Of a DNA stretch of 64,000 bases, positions 22,918-33,970 are shown piece after piece. Location: the NCBI GenBank assembly GCA_034008185.1, contig CM067089.1, forward strand, positions 19,976,213-20,040,212. The letters are read 5' to 3'. The translations under genes and the position numbers were made by a program. This DNA comes from Gorsachius magnificus (taxonomy: Eukaryota > Chordata > Aves > Pelecaniformes > Ardeidae). Below the pieces are notes generated by a model. The model saw only the letters and a program-made list of their open reading frames with translations. It was not told the DNA's origin and searched no databases. Numbering within the stretch: the first letter of the stretch is position 1; the number at the start of each line of letters is the position of its first letter.

Positions 22918-23345
22918 CTTATAAAAAGCAAGATGGAAAGGGACCTCAAAGCATCATCTAGTTCAGTGCTTCTTTGCCTCTGGTCTGCAAGGCATCAGGA
23001 GACTGTTTGTGAAAGCAATGCAAAAAATCTGTTGTAAAACCATACCCACCCGCCCTATACACTCTTGTGTGTGCCAAAACATAGTGGGGGAAAATAAACA
23101 CAGCAAATGAGTGCTCAGAACTTAGCTTCATTATCATCCAGTACTAAGTGAAAAGTGTGGTGGTAATGCTGCACAGGAGCTGGAGATCCCTCTCAGATGG
23201 TTTGTGTGGCCTTTCATTAAAAAAAAAAAAATCATTCACATGCAGTAGTCCAGACTCTTACTTTGTTTTCTGGACAGATCAGGTCTAACCATTCATGAGA
23301 GATGTTTGCTTAACCTGTATCTGAGTTTCCTGGATACATCCTCTT
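22918..23345 (-). mobile_element. CR1 LINE 3' UTR, interrupted by about 280 bp
   Basis: Read in reverse complement, 22918-22985 matches the end of an old CR1 3' UTR: 'agatggaaagggacctcaaa' followed by 'gcatcatctagttcagtgc'. The expected continuation ('gacagatcaggtctaaccat', 'gatgtttgcttaacctg') appears only at 23272-23345. Between them lie about 280 bp that do not resemble CR1. The order of the two CR1 parts is correct for one minus-strand copy split by later DNA. The outer limit near 23345 is approximate. Confidence 0.6.
22986..23271. other. Unrecognised segment between two CR1 halves
   Basis: This segment separates the CR1 3'-UTR halves and ends close to a 13-A run (23219-23231). An A-tract near one end would suit a retroposed insert. 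I could not identify clear target-site duplications or a parent sequence, and about 40 bases follow the A run before CR1 resumes. The alternative is rapid divergence of the CR1 middle. Confidence 0.4.
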
Positions 23346-26300
23346 TGTCTCATCTGAAAGTCTACGTGTGCAGGACCGGAGGAACCTGCCTGTATCCCTG
23401 AGATTTCCAGCAGTCCAGCCAGGAGGGTGACCGCAGCCAGGCTGCCTGAGGACCAGAGGTCTCAGGCTGATGGCCTCTGGGCATGCACAGACCCCCTGTG
23501 TGATGGAAATTGGTGACTCTGGCTCAGGCACGACGCCTCCAGCCTGTTCTGAGTTCTCGGCAATGTGCACGCACCCACGTCTCTCCCTGAGGTTTCCCAG
23601 GCAGAAGAAGGGAACCTCCTCCCGCCTGCCCTGAGATGCCACCTGGGTTTCTGTACCCTCCATCTCTAGGGTACTCCAAGCTCTCATGAACCACCCCCGT
23701 TTTTACAGATTTTATTGCATTCTGCTTATTTTTACAGTAAATGGGCTCACCTGTGGCTGCCGGTGGTGTGTCCATAATATTTAGATATGGAGTACCTAAA
23801 ATATTGGGTAAACAAATAGGACACAAATATGGACAATGTCTTTTTCTGCTGTTGCTTTCTTATTTTTTTTTTTTTTTGTAGCTAGATCTCCACATCTTGC
23901 AGGTGATGCTATTTGACCTATTAGATTTATTAATGAAGGCCTCAATTACTTACTGCATTTTTAAACCATCTTTTGTCTTGCCCCTCGCAAACACTTTTCA
24001 TCTGTTCTTTGTTGCTGACATACTAGCAAGTTCATACTCATTTGTAACCCTAATAAAGAGTCTCTTATTAGATCCACCCAAACCTCTGTCCAGCTGTGCA
24101 TCTGTACCAGCTGAGTCCAGGACAGCTGCAGGCAGGGGAGGCTGAGCAAGCTCCATCTTACTGCTTTACTAATATCAGTGCAACAAAATATTTTTTTTTA
24201 AAAGGAAGTAATTACAAATTTTTCTTTTGCCGTATCTGTATTTGATTTTTAGATAGTCTTACTGACTTCTTGGTGTGACATATTTTTATATTTCAGCTTT
24301 TATATTTCATTAACCAGTTCTGGGCCAATGTTAGGAGTAGCAAAAAGGGTCCCCACTCTTCAAGCAATTCGGGCACGAGTACGAGTGGCCAGTTCCCTAG
24401 AAGAATGCTGCAACAAGGGACTGAGGGGAAGCAAGCCAAATAAATCTTCATCTCTTGGCCATAGCTCACCTGGAAATAAATTTCCCTCCCAGATTTGCAG
24501 CAATTTTTAAATGAGATTAATCAAGGCTTGCTTGAGTTAAAAAAGGACATGTAAAACCATATAGCAGGTTTACCTGATTATATCTGCCATAAGGACAGTG
24601 CGATTATTATGTGCTATTACTCTGGAAAGATTTTTTACAACCCTCTCTTGTATGCAGAGCCACAAGCCAAGGGGTACCACATGGTGATGTGGAGGGAAAG
24701 ATCCATATCTGAGGGAAAGAACCCCTGGCAATACTAGCACATTTCTTGAATGGTATCTAAGGTTAATTTAAGCACGTGTTGCAGTAGCCTGATTTCTGAA
24801 TCCTGATTGGGTGGGGAATGCATACATATTAACACAGGAATACAAGTATTATCTGTCTTTTGGGGGTTTTGAGTCATATTTTAAAAATAGTGACATATTA
24901 AACTGTACTTTATTTCATTTCATTTTACTTACACTATTACATAAATAACATAAGGTATAGATCATAATGCGCATAAATTGTCCATGTGTGCACAGTCAGC
25001 TGTCATCTATCTTTGGGGGGATTTTTAGGACTGCACAGAGCCTGTGCCAGTGATGCCGAGGTGGGAGTACATGCAGCTGGATTAATTCTAGCACTAATAA
25101 ACCTTCCCACAACCTCAGCGCAGTGTCGCAACGTAGCAATAACCAGCTGGGGTCCTGCAGAGCTGGCCCTGAGCTGGATGGAGCTAATAAATGCTGGTGG
25201 GCCCCAGCTGGCCCTGTGCAGAGCCACCTGGCAGGCAGCGTGTCATGGTCCCCGGAGAAGCCTGGAGCATGCACATTTTATCCTTCTGCTATGCAGGTAT
25301 CCAAATCTCCTTCCTCTTTTGGTATTTCATTCATGGAGCACATTTCCAGGGGAGTGGTGAGATCTAAAAACATTGTTTCTAGAACCCCCTGGCTGGGAAA
25401 ATACTCAGAAAATGGGAACTGCAGTATAAAGCATCACTGTTTTGATCTGCTTTTGTATTCTGTCCTGTTGGGAATGACAGGCTTGTGGCGTTCCAAGATA
25501 ATAATATGGCCTAGGTTCAAAGGCAACATTTAGCTCAAGGAACAAATAAAAGTGGCAGCCTTTTAGCCTCAACCCTAGTTGTACATCTCCTTGCACACTG
25601 GGATGCTTCTTCAGCCACTGGGGTTTTTTGATGGTGCTGAGAACTTATACTTTAACAATCCCTAAACCACAGAAATCAAGATTTCTAGAGCTTGCTGTCC
25701 ACTTTTAGGTTTCCCAGTTTTTTAAATAAGCCCCCAGGCTTTACACAATTTCAGTCATTCAGTAAGAGTCAAAATCTAATTTCCACTCATCTTGGAACAG
25801 GATATTGGATCTGAGAGAAGGATCTTACGTTTGTGTTCAGTGCATCCTCCTTGCTTTTCGCACAGTTGAGTGCTGGAGGGTTCCCATAGGTGTAGACGCA
25901 GCCAGCAGCTGAGTTACGGGGTTAGAGTGCTAGAAAGAGGGTTCAGGTGATGCCACAAACCGTACAATTGAAGCTGCCGTACCCATTGACCTAGCCGGTG
26001 GCTTTGTCCTCCCAGTGCATGCTCTGGGGACTGGGTTAGTTATGTCAAGTCACAGGTCTCCGGGACTTCCCACTCTTGAAGGCACCACTTCATTTACAAT
26101 CTCTTTCACATCCTGCCTGTCCTGAGACAGGAGGGGATTTCTGCACAGGCCATTAAGTTGGAGTTGGCAAAGCCTCTGTTTGTTAGTATTTTAATGTAAC
26201 ATTCCGCTTTGGGACCCTGCATCTGCTATTTGAGGACAAAAGCAGTAACAGAAAGCAAGGCATTCCTGAGAGGCAATGCAATTTGTACATGGCATCCTTA

Positions 26301-28014
26301 TGTTACCCTCCTTGTGCAGCATGGAGCTCTTTAGAGACCCCTCTTTGATCCAAGTTGAACTTTAGCCCTTTGGAGTTCAGAGGTTATGTCAAAAACTTTC
26401 TTCCTGGCTTTAATGTCAGCAGCCAGAGATTTAAGCCCTAATAGTGACAAACTCCCATTGTTTTCTGCGCACCAGGATTGAGATGGGATTAAATTCAAGG
26501 AGATGTGCTGCAGGTCTCTGCAGCTTGCTGCTGGTAATGGTGTTTCTCTTTAGGATCTTAGGGATCTTCAGGCTTTGAGGAAGAAACTTAGTGCCCAGTC
26601 CTAGTCTGCATGTATAACCTGACCAAAACTGCCTTGTCCAAATACATTTTGGTGAAACAAATTAAGAGGGATCCCTGCTTATCCCCTCTACTTCCTTTTT
26701 TCTATGTTTCTCTGACTGATGGAGTTTAGAGATGTGTAACAAACCAGCAGTACCCAGAGAGTTTCCCATGGATAGCCTTGCAAGAAGGCAAAGGGCAAAC
26801 ATCTTGCTTATGGGTATCATGACCAAATTCAACTTTTAATATTACCAGTCCAAGCCCAGGTGGGTAGATGATCTGTGTTTTCAGTGAGCCTCAGCCTCTA
26901 AAAGGAAAAATAATCAGAAACTAAAGGCAGATGCTGCCAGAAAGTACCTCTTTCCCTGGAGGGACAAGAGAGAATGAAAGACATCATCTGGCAGTACAAA
27001 ATACCTTCCCTAGAGAGATTTTGGAATAATTTCCTAGCCACAGTGGGAAAATCCTTATGTGGATTACTTCTCATCTGGGTTATGTACTTGTAAGTGTTAT
27101 TAATGCACCTAACAAAATCCAGTCTTTTGTAAAAAACCACAATAAATCACTTTTGCCTGTCAGCCTGTAGGTGACAGCTTGGTCTACCATGAAATGCAGC
27201 GAGAGCAGAGCCTTGCACAGTTGGATCTGCTGTTTGCCTCTGATATGCTGCTCCATCACCGGGAGCAGATCCCACCTGGGCAGCACGGCACTCTCTTCAA
27301 AGGCCAGCACGGAGGACCTCCTCAGGGCAACTTGAAAGCGCAGCAGCCTGGAACGGAAAAGGCCAGGGTCACGGTGGAGCATAGATCACTCCCCAGGAGC
27401 AGCCACACGAACTGCAAGACACTTGGCACTTCCTGGAAGCCTCTGAGTTGCAAGGCTTCCTGCATTAACCATCTGGCTGCTGGATTGCTGAGGGGGGTAC
27501 TATAAATCAGCAATGTGATTTCTGATGACTCCAGCATACAGGGTTGCAGGAGGGCACTTGCATGGCCATACAAAACGTACGTCAGGCTTGGTTGCCTTTA
27601 AATGTGGCAAGAGGGAGCTCAACCTCAACCAAAAGTACCAAGATGCCTAACTCCTTTCTTGTCTGGTCATAACAAGGTACCTTAGATCCTTGGCTTCTCT
27701 ATGGCTGCGGAGGTGGGCTTATGAGAAAGTGAGATTTGATGTGTGCCCCATGAACAGCTTGACCACTGAGTTCTTTGATGGCCATGAGTGCCTGTGAATG
27801 CCATTTTCTCAGATAGTGAGGGTCCCTGAAGAGCTCAGTCTAAGAGTGCACTGACGATACAGGCACATTAGGGACATCTGCACCATAAATACTCTGTATA
27901 AGTCACTGGGTTGTCTGCAGGCAGGAGTTCAAAGCAGGCTTCCAGGACCTCCTGGAGGTCGGGCTGAGAGTGGAGTGCAGGCTTGAGGAAGGTGTGAGGT
28001 GATTTGGTGAACAT
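23346..28014. other. No gene seen
   Basis: Non-coding DNA alternating AT-rich (23820-24300, 24830-24970) and GC-richer (23390-23670, 25020-25270) blocks. It contains a 15-T tract at 23863-23877. Overlapping frames on both strands at 24986-25533 and 27080-27573 have no recognisable domain. Nothing in the sequence supports an exon. Confidence 0.65.
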
Positions 28015-28791
28015 GTGAGAAAGCACAGCAATGATTTTTTCAGAGGCCGAGGAATGGGTCAGGGAGGGAAGAAAGTGGGGCAAAAGAGTGAAATTTCACA
28101 AGGGGAAATCACAGGAGGAGGAAGCACTATACTGAACTTCAGATGCAACGGCCTCAGATCCACACAGGTCCCAGCAGACTTTACCATGTACATCTGTGTG
28201 CAGAGGAAGACAGCTGCAGACAGCACAGGTTCTAGTGTTGAAAAAGGCCTCAAGACTTGCCCCAACAGAGCCTGGAGTCCTCAGACATGTCCCCATGGTT
28301 TTCAGGGTCCATCTCACATGGGAGCCAGAGCAGAAGAGCATCCTTCCCAAGCAAAGAAGGAGAGACTGGCACTCCAGTGCCGCACAGCCTTGCTCCCGGC
28401 TAGGCAGGAGTATCTCCACATCTGCAGCAGCCTCTCCGCAGGCAGGCGCAAAGGCAACAGCCCACTGGGACTTGTGAGCTTTCTATTCTCTGCTGTTTCA
28501 AAGAGCCTGCCAATGCCTCCACTGTTTCGCACTTTGCTTCCCTCAGAGATCTTGGATAAACTTCACCTCTCTGCCCCAGGGAATTACTGCACTTGTTTCT
28601 CTTTCGCTGTTCCTAGCTGCTGCCGCAGAGGTTTTGCTGTGCATCAGGGCTTTGGGAGGATGGCCTCACACCAGGGACTTCCCCTGAGCCCTAAATGGCG
28701 GCCACTGGCGCAGGAGCGTACCCTGACACACGGAGAGGAGCAGCTGCAATTTCTCAGGACTCAGCACTCTGAGGAAAGGAAATACTTTTAA
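28015..28791 (+). other. Long open frame (about 258 codons), probably not a gene
   Basis: This is an uninterrupted plus-strand frame beginning at a GTG, with the next ATG inside at codon 14. The translation is rich in S, R, G and P with scattered Cys. It has no recognisable domain, signal peptide or repeat. Shorter minus-strand frames (28059-28532) overlap it. GC-rich DNA lowers stop frequency, so one such frame in 64 kb is not surprising. It is recorded because of its length. A protein product is unlikely. Confidence 0.15.
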
Positions 28792-30644
28792 ATGCTTTTT
28801 GTTTCCCTGCTGGGGCAGTGCCTTCCCAGAGGAGAGGGTGTGAGAGCAGTGTCTGTCAGGGATGGGGACGGGTTCCTCGCACAGGGGAAATGACTGGGCT
28901 GTGCTGGGCAGAGCTCAGCCCAGAGGCAGGATCAGGCCATCTCGGAGCAGCACGTGACTGGCACTGGGAGGTGGTGGCTGGTGCAGTGGGGTACTGCTAT
29001 CGCCCCATGCGAAGGACAGGTGGGTGTGAGGAGGCAGAAGTCTCTGCCAAGGTGCCCCGATGAGTCTGGTTTATCCCATAACCACAGACAGCTTTTGCTC
29101 TGATGGCATCAGGACCATGAGATGAGACCACAGGACGCTAACTCACCTGTGCGTGGTGCAAAGAGTTGACCTTGGGAGCCTCTGGCATGAGCAGTGTGCT
29201 TGAAGTTTATTATTATGGCCAGCTCTCCCAGTAAGGCTCAGAAGGAGCGGTGAGTGTGTTTACTTTTCTCTTCCCACACCTTCCCTTTACTATTCTAAAG
29301 TTTCAGTGAGGCAGCGTTTGTATAACCTATTAGTACCCCCTTCCCTTGGGCTGCATGGCTTTGTGCTCTGATCCCCTTCTGTCCCCCGAGACAGCTTGGG
29401 TCAGGCCAGCCCTGCAGCCCCGGGACCTCCCCAGGTGCTCCAGGGAATGTTGCCTACGACACAGTACATGATACCCTCCTTCCCAGATTGCTACCGAATG
29501 ATGGGCCGCATCCTGCAGCACCCCAGAAGTCTGCAGTTGCCACGGGGGAGAAATGGGCTGCAGCCGCCGGGGGGATGGCGTGTGTTAGGGCTGGCTGGAC
29601 ATCAGACAAGGAAAATGGAGGGCTTGGTTATTTGGGGAATTTGTATAAAGCGTCTGCCTTGGGCAAATTTTTTTCAGTTGGAAAACTAGGAAAAAAATGT
29701 GGCTACAAATGGAAATAAGTCAGGTTTTCAGCTGAATATGGCAAGATTAATTGCTCTTTCTCTCAAGAAACTTAATTATTTTCAGCTGTATTCTGAGGGC
29801 TACTTGTTGGAAAAAAATGATTCCTGGTTCTGCGAGGTTTCTGTGCAGGAAGAAATTTTGCCATAGTAGTATGTCCTATAAAGATTTTAAGGCTCTTAGC
29901 AACATTATAGTGCCCTTTGCAGATGCAGAAAGGCGTAAACCTTGCTGGCAGAGCCAAACCCCAAGTTATTCAGCCTCCTCAATTCTGCTATCCAAACTAT
30001 TGTCATCCAAAACCATAAACCATAGCTAAGCCATAGCTGTTCCAACTGTAGTCTTGGACAGATGTTCCTGACCTTGCTATCCTGCTTTGCAGCTTGGTGC
30101 TGTGCATTCTTCAGTTTCAGGCAGTATCAGCAAGTCTGGGAAGAAATCCGTTCATATAACTTACCCAGCGTCTCAATTCGCTGCTCTCAGAATGAAATCA
30201 CTCAGTAGTGGGAAACACATACAGAGGGGACACAAGGTTTAATGTAGCAAACACTTTAATGACAAAGGGATTACCAGATGTATCAGCCCGGATCTCTAAA
30301 AGAGTAATTTTCTCGGGTATTGCAATTTTTTCTTGCATTAATTCACTGAATCTTTCTGTACAAATGGAGCACATGGCTTTTTATTCTGTATCATTAACCA
30401 ATGCATCACAGATCATAATGGTTCCTGAAATGGTTTCCTCTGCTTACTTTCTCATTCCCTTACCTCCCCTCATCCCCACCATCTCCTTTTCCCCTCTGAA
30501 TGCTGTGACCTAGATTGACAGTATGGCCCATATGTTCCTGTGCTGGTTTCCTGGGCATAAAAGGAGAGTGAGAATGCTTAGTCCCTCTGCTAAAGAGCTT
30601 TCAAACCTTGGGCTCTGCCAGCAAAGTTTTGCTGTCACTGTATT
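28792..30644. other. No gene seen; one exon-like scrap at 29215
   Basis: Mixed composition. At 29215-29249 an ATG in fair context is followed by eleven sense codons and a GTGAGTG donor-like word. No partner exon is visible. Positions 29660-29830 contain A/T runs resembling those at 2680 and 35000. No RNA gene was found. Confidence 0.55.
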
Positions 30645-31451
30645 TTGGCTGTCGCCCAGGGCACCTATGTGAGTGGAGTCTGCTCAGGCAGGGGTGTGCC
30701 AGGTGCTCCCAGGGACCTGGTGCACGAGCACTGTGCCCAGGGGACACTGCAGGACAGGCACTGGAGTTGTCACTTTGATGAGGAGGCCAGACCTTTTGTG
30801 CTCAGGACATCACCTCCAGGGCCCCTCCTGCCCGAGGAGGGGCTGAAATGTGGTGGTGCCTGCGCTGTGCACGAGGTCTCCCATGCTGAGGGAGCACCTG
30901 AAGCGGGAGGTGGTCAGTCATGTTGGAGGGCTCCGTGCAAGCCTCAAAGGAACAGGAGAGCAAGGCAGTGTTTGAGGGACCCTGCCGGCAGCTTCTCTGG
31001 GCAGAAAGATGTCCAAAGTGCTGAGGGTCACAGGCAAAAGGCCTCTTTCATCCCAAACAAAAACTTGGCAGCAACACAAGCACTTCTATGCCAGTGTTGC
31101 GCTGTGGTGGAAGCCACACAAGCTCTCCCATGCTCTCCTGTGGTTAGGATGAGGGCATCCCATGCAGCCCCAGCAGATGCTTCCTTCACAAGTCTGGGCC
31201 TAAATATGAGGCATGCAGTCCTGTATTACCATCTGGTGAGCTGCAGGCTGTCCCAGAGTCAATTTGTGATGTTCAGAAGCTGGAGGAAAAGAGACAAGGA
31301 GGAAACAAGGCCAGTAAAAATATCCTATAGCTACATGCTCTTTTTGCATAGGAAGAATGCTATGCTATGGCATGAATCCTTGCAGCACTGCAGAGCGGGT
31401 GTAAGAAGGGCAGCCAGCACAGGGCGTTTTCAGGAGCTCACCCAATGCTAG
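30645..31451 (+). other. Long open frame (about 268 codons), probably not a gene
   Basis: This is the longest frame in the window. The translation begins MAVAQGTYVSG, is rich in A, G, R and C, and changes character midway from GC-rich to AT-rich codons without any domain. The AT-richer end reads like translated non-coding DNA (SYSYMLFLHRKN). There are no obvious upstream promoter, splice sites or polyadenylation context. It is listed for completeness. Confidence 0.15.
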
Positions 31452-32594
31452 ATAGGTTTTTGAGGTGGTACCCACAACTATTTGGAAGAGGCATATGTGC
31501 TGCTGAGCAGTGAGGCTGTCACTCCACCTCCACGTCCCCACACCTTGGCAGGGCTGGCCAGCAGATCCGGGAGGCCACCAGCCTGCCAGTGCCGGGGCTG
31601 CGGGGCAGGAGCTGCGGCTGGTCCTGCAAAGGCACAGGGCGAGCCTCTGGCTGTGGGGAGCGCGAGGGGGACCGGTTGTGTGAGCCCTGAGCTCAATATT
31701 CAAGGCTTGATCAGCTTTAAGTTGTCACAAGTTTGGCACCCAGACGCTGAGGTGTCTCTGAACACCTGTGATTCAGAAGAAAAATAAAAGGATGAGGTTT
31801 TTGGGTAGGTTGCTTACTGCGGAGTTGCCAGCTCTCACATCTTGTAACATCTCAGCTGCCAGAATTAGAGTACCATGGAGAATAGCAGTTTACATTTCTT
31901 GACTTAGTTTCCTAAGGAAGCCAGGCTTACAGGATCAGCACACTTATCCATCTGCCTTTCAGTCCCTCCCTAATAACTTTCAAACCTCTGAGCAGACTGG
32001 AGAGAAGGGCTGAAGTCTCCAAGTTATTAAGTTTGTCATACAAACTTACGTTGTGACACCGGGCAAAGAAGGGAAGGAGAGGAATCTTGTTAAAACCCTC
32101 CCAAGGGAAGGACAAGCAGGACTGGGTTGTCAGCCTTGCTTTTTGTTGGCAGCTGCCTGCCAGGCCGTGTGTGCAGACAGGTCTGTGCGTGCAGGCGGGT
32201 CTGTCCGTCCTGCCATGGCACTCCTGCCTGGCCAGCCCCGGCAGCCCTGGGAGACCAGCCATCGCCACCTCTGCGGCCTGCAGAGCAGCTTGAGCTTACC
32301 TGCAAACCTTCACAGCTGCAAAAATAACCTGCAAAATGAGAAGCCTACCAGCCCCTGGTGTCAGAAGACCTCTATGGAAAATGCCCCGGGTGATGACATT
32401 TTAAAAGCATGGGTCTTTCGGTGCTCTGCATGTAAGGAAGCATTTCAGTATGGCTACGTTTTCCCACATCTGACACCCCTGGGAGAAGGGCGAAGTGCGA
32501 AGTCTGGTACTTGGTGACTCAGCCTCACTGTACCTTGTATCTCAGTATCTGTGTTGTACTTGCCCTCACAAAACCTTTTCTGAGCTGGGCAGAG
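31452..32594. other. No gene; GC-rich patches with chance frames
   Basis: 31530-31680 is GC-rich and open in several frames on both strands. 32053-32517 likewise carries a 154-codon plus-strand frame overlapping minus-strand frames. A small imperfect tandem, 'tgtgtgcagacaggtc' then 'tgtgcgtgcaggcgggtc', lies at 32168-32201. No domain or RNA gene was recognised. Confidence 0.6.
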
Positions 32595-32708
32595 CTGTTG
32601 CCCATTTTCCTAATAACGAATGTGAGAGTAAGCAACTTGCTTAAAATCACAAGAAACCTAAAGCAGAGAAAGATTTAACTCTGCCTCTGCCATGCCCCAG
32701 CCTCCCAT
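32595..32708 (-). mobile_element. MIR/L2-type SINE remnant
   Basis: In reverse complement the segment follows the familiar MIR/L2-type order: a word for 'tctgccac', the 'gacttgggcaagt' region and the 'cctcatctgtaaaatgggg' region. On the plus strand the recognisable pieces are 'gttgcccattttcc', 'agcaacttgcttaaaatcac' and 'aactctgcctctgccatgcc'. Divergence is high, in keeping with a copy that predates birds. Only the central part survives and no tail is seen. Confidence 0.65.
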
Positions 32709-33937
32709 ACAAAACCATGTAAGACAAGCCGAGAAACACTGGCAAAATCAGCTGTGGGTAAGCACAGCCAGTTGCATTCCCTTACCATGTAAATAAAAGC
32801 AGCATAAAACCTCAATATATAAAACCTTTTGTGATTTGTATTGTTGTTTCTTGAGAATAAAAGCTGCCTTTCACTTTGATTCTGCAGCACATGGAACAGT
32901 GGGACCTTGATAAGCTTAGTACAACACCACCAATATGAACAATTAATAAATGCATAGCAAATGATGGTACCTGTTCTCAAGGGGTTACTATAATGCATGT
33001 TATTTTTTATTTAGTTCATGAATAAAAGATTAGGAGCATAGCTTTTCCTCTTGCTCTTTTTTTTAAAGATGCTGTGAGATCGCCTAAAACTTAGTAAAAT
33101 ATTAGGCAGTTGCATGCCTCTGATATTTATTTAATTGAAAGGAGAAAAAGAAGATCAGTTCCACCATTCCATCTCCTTTAATTGAGTTTTATTTATGGAT
33201 AATTTGTGGGCTATTCCTTATTTAGCTGAAAAAAAAATTCCAAACACTTTCACTAACAGTAGCCATTTTACTTTTAATGAAATACCTGTTTTTCTGTAAA
33301 GATATTTTATAAAGTGATTAAGAAGCCCATGCGTAAAGGTTGTCTTTGCATTTCATGGCATGGAAGGCGATCGGTCATTTCCAAACAGATTTTATTCGTC
33401 TTTGTGTTAGCAGGGTCTTAGGTTTCACAATTACAAGGGCACAGTCCCTTCATGAAAGCTCATGTTGTGAACTGAGAGAGAGAAGGGGATTAACAGAATT
33501 CTCCTCTGCATCCTTTGGCAGTTCCTTTTTTGTCAGAAGGAATGATCCGAACTAAGGAGACTGGGCACAGCAGCCACATGCAATGGTGGGGCAGCTATTT
33601 TCAGCTCCAGCTCCATGCCATACCTTCAGCCAAGGTGTTCTGTGCTCCTCCTCCTTTCATCCTCCATCTCACAGCTCCCAGGAGCCAGCCCAGGGGCCTC
33701 AGCAGCCCTTAGCAAATATGGCAGCAGGGCAGGAGCGGAGCTAGGGTCCTTGAGCAGGAGTCAGCTGAGAGATGTTCAGGGCTGGGCTCTGCCAGAGGGT
33801 TGACATGACTGAGGGAAGATATTTGCAAATAGCATGCAAGTCCTGTGAAAGAAAGAAGATGTGGGCAAGGGAGTCACACCATCTCCAGGTGTGGTAGCCA
33901 GCCCTTGATAGCATGCAAGGGTTTAGAAGATGTTTGG
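32709..33937. other. No gene; AT-rich block 32990-33310
   Basis: Positions 32990-33310 are AT-rich and free of recognised repeats, with words such as 'atttatttaattgaaagg' and 'tttatttatggataatttg' that suit homeodomain or forkhead binding. This is suggestive of regulatory DNA but not diagnostic. The remainder shows nothing I can support. Confidence 0.55.
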
Positions 33938-33970
33938 GAAGACTTAGGGAAGACCTAGTGAAGACCTAGC
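33938..33970. repeat. Tandem repeat, 11-bp unit x 3
   Basis: Three consecutive 11-mers, 'gaagacttagg', 'gaagacctagt' and 'gaagacctagc', lie at 33938-33948, 33949-33959 and 33960-33970. This is a short slippage array with no coding implication. Confidence 0.92.

Noticed and set aside
22384..22949. Antiparallel frames of 173 and 186 codons
   Set aside because: Neither shows a domain. The minus-strand frame starts inside the CR1 3' UTR, which argues that it is accidental.
28015..28791. 258-codon plus-strand frame as a real gene
   Set aside because: It has a GTG start, no domain, GC-rich DNA with overlapping minus-strand frames, and no splice or promoter context. It is listed only as a low-confidence open frame.
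30645..31451. 268-codon plus-strand frame as a real gene
   Set aside because: Composition shifts midway from GC-rich to AT-rich codons without any domain boundary, and no motif is recognised. Stop-free length alone is not evidence in vertebrate DNA.
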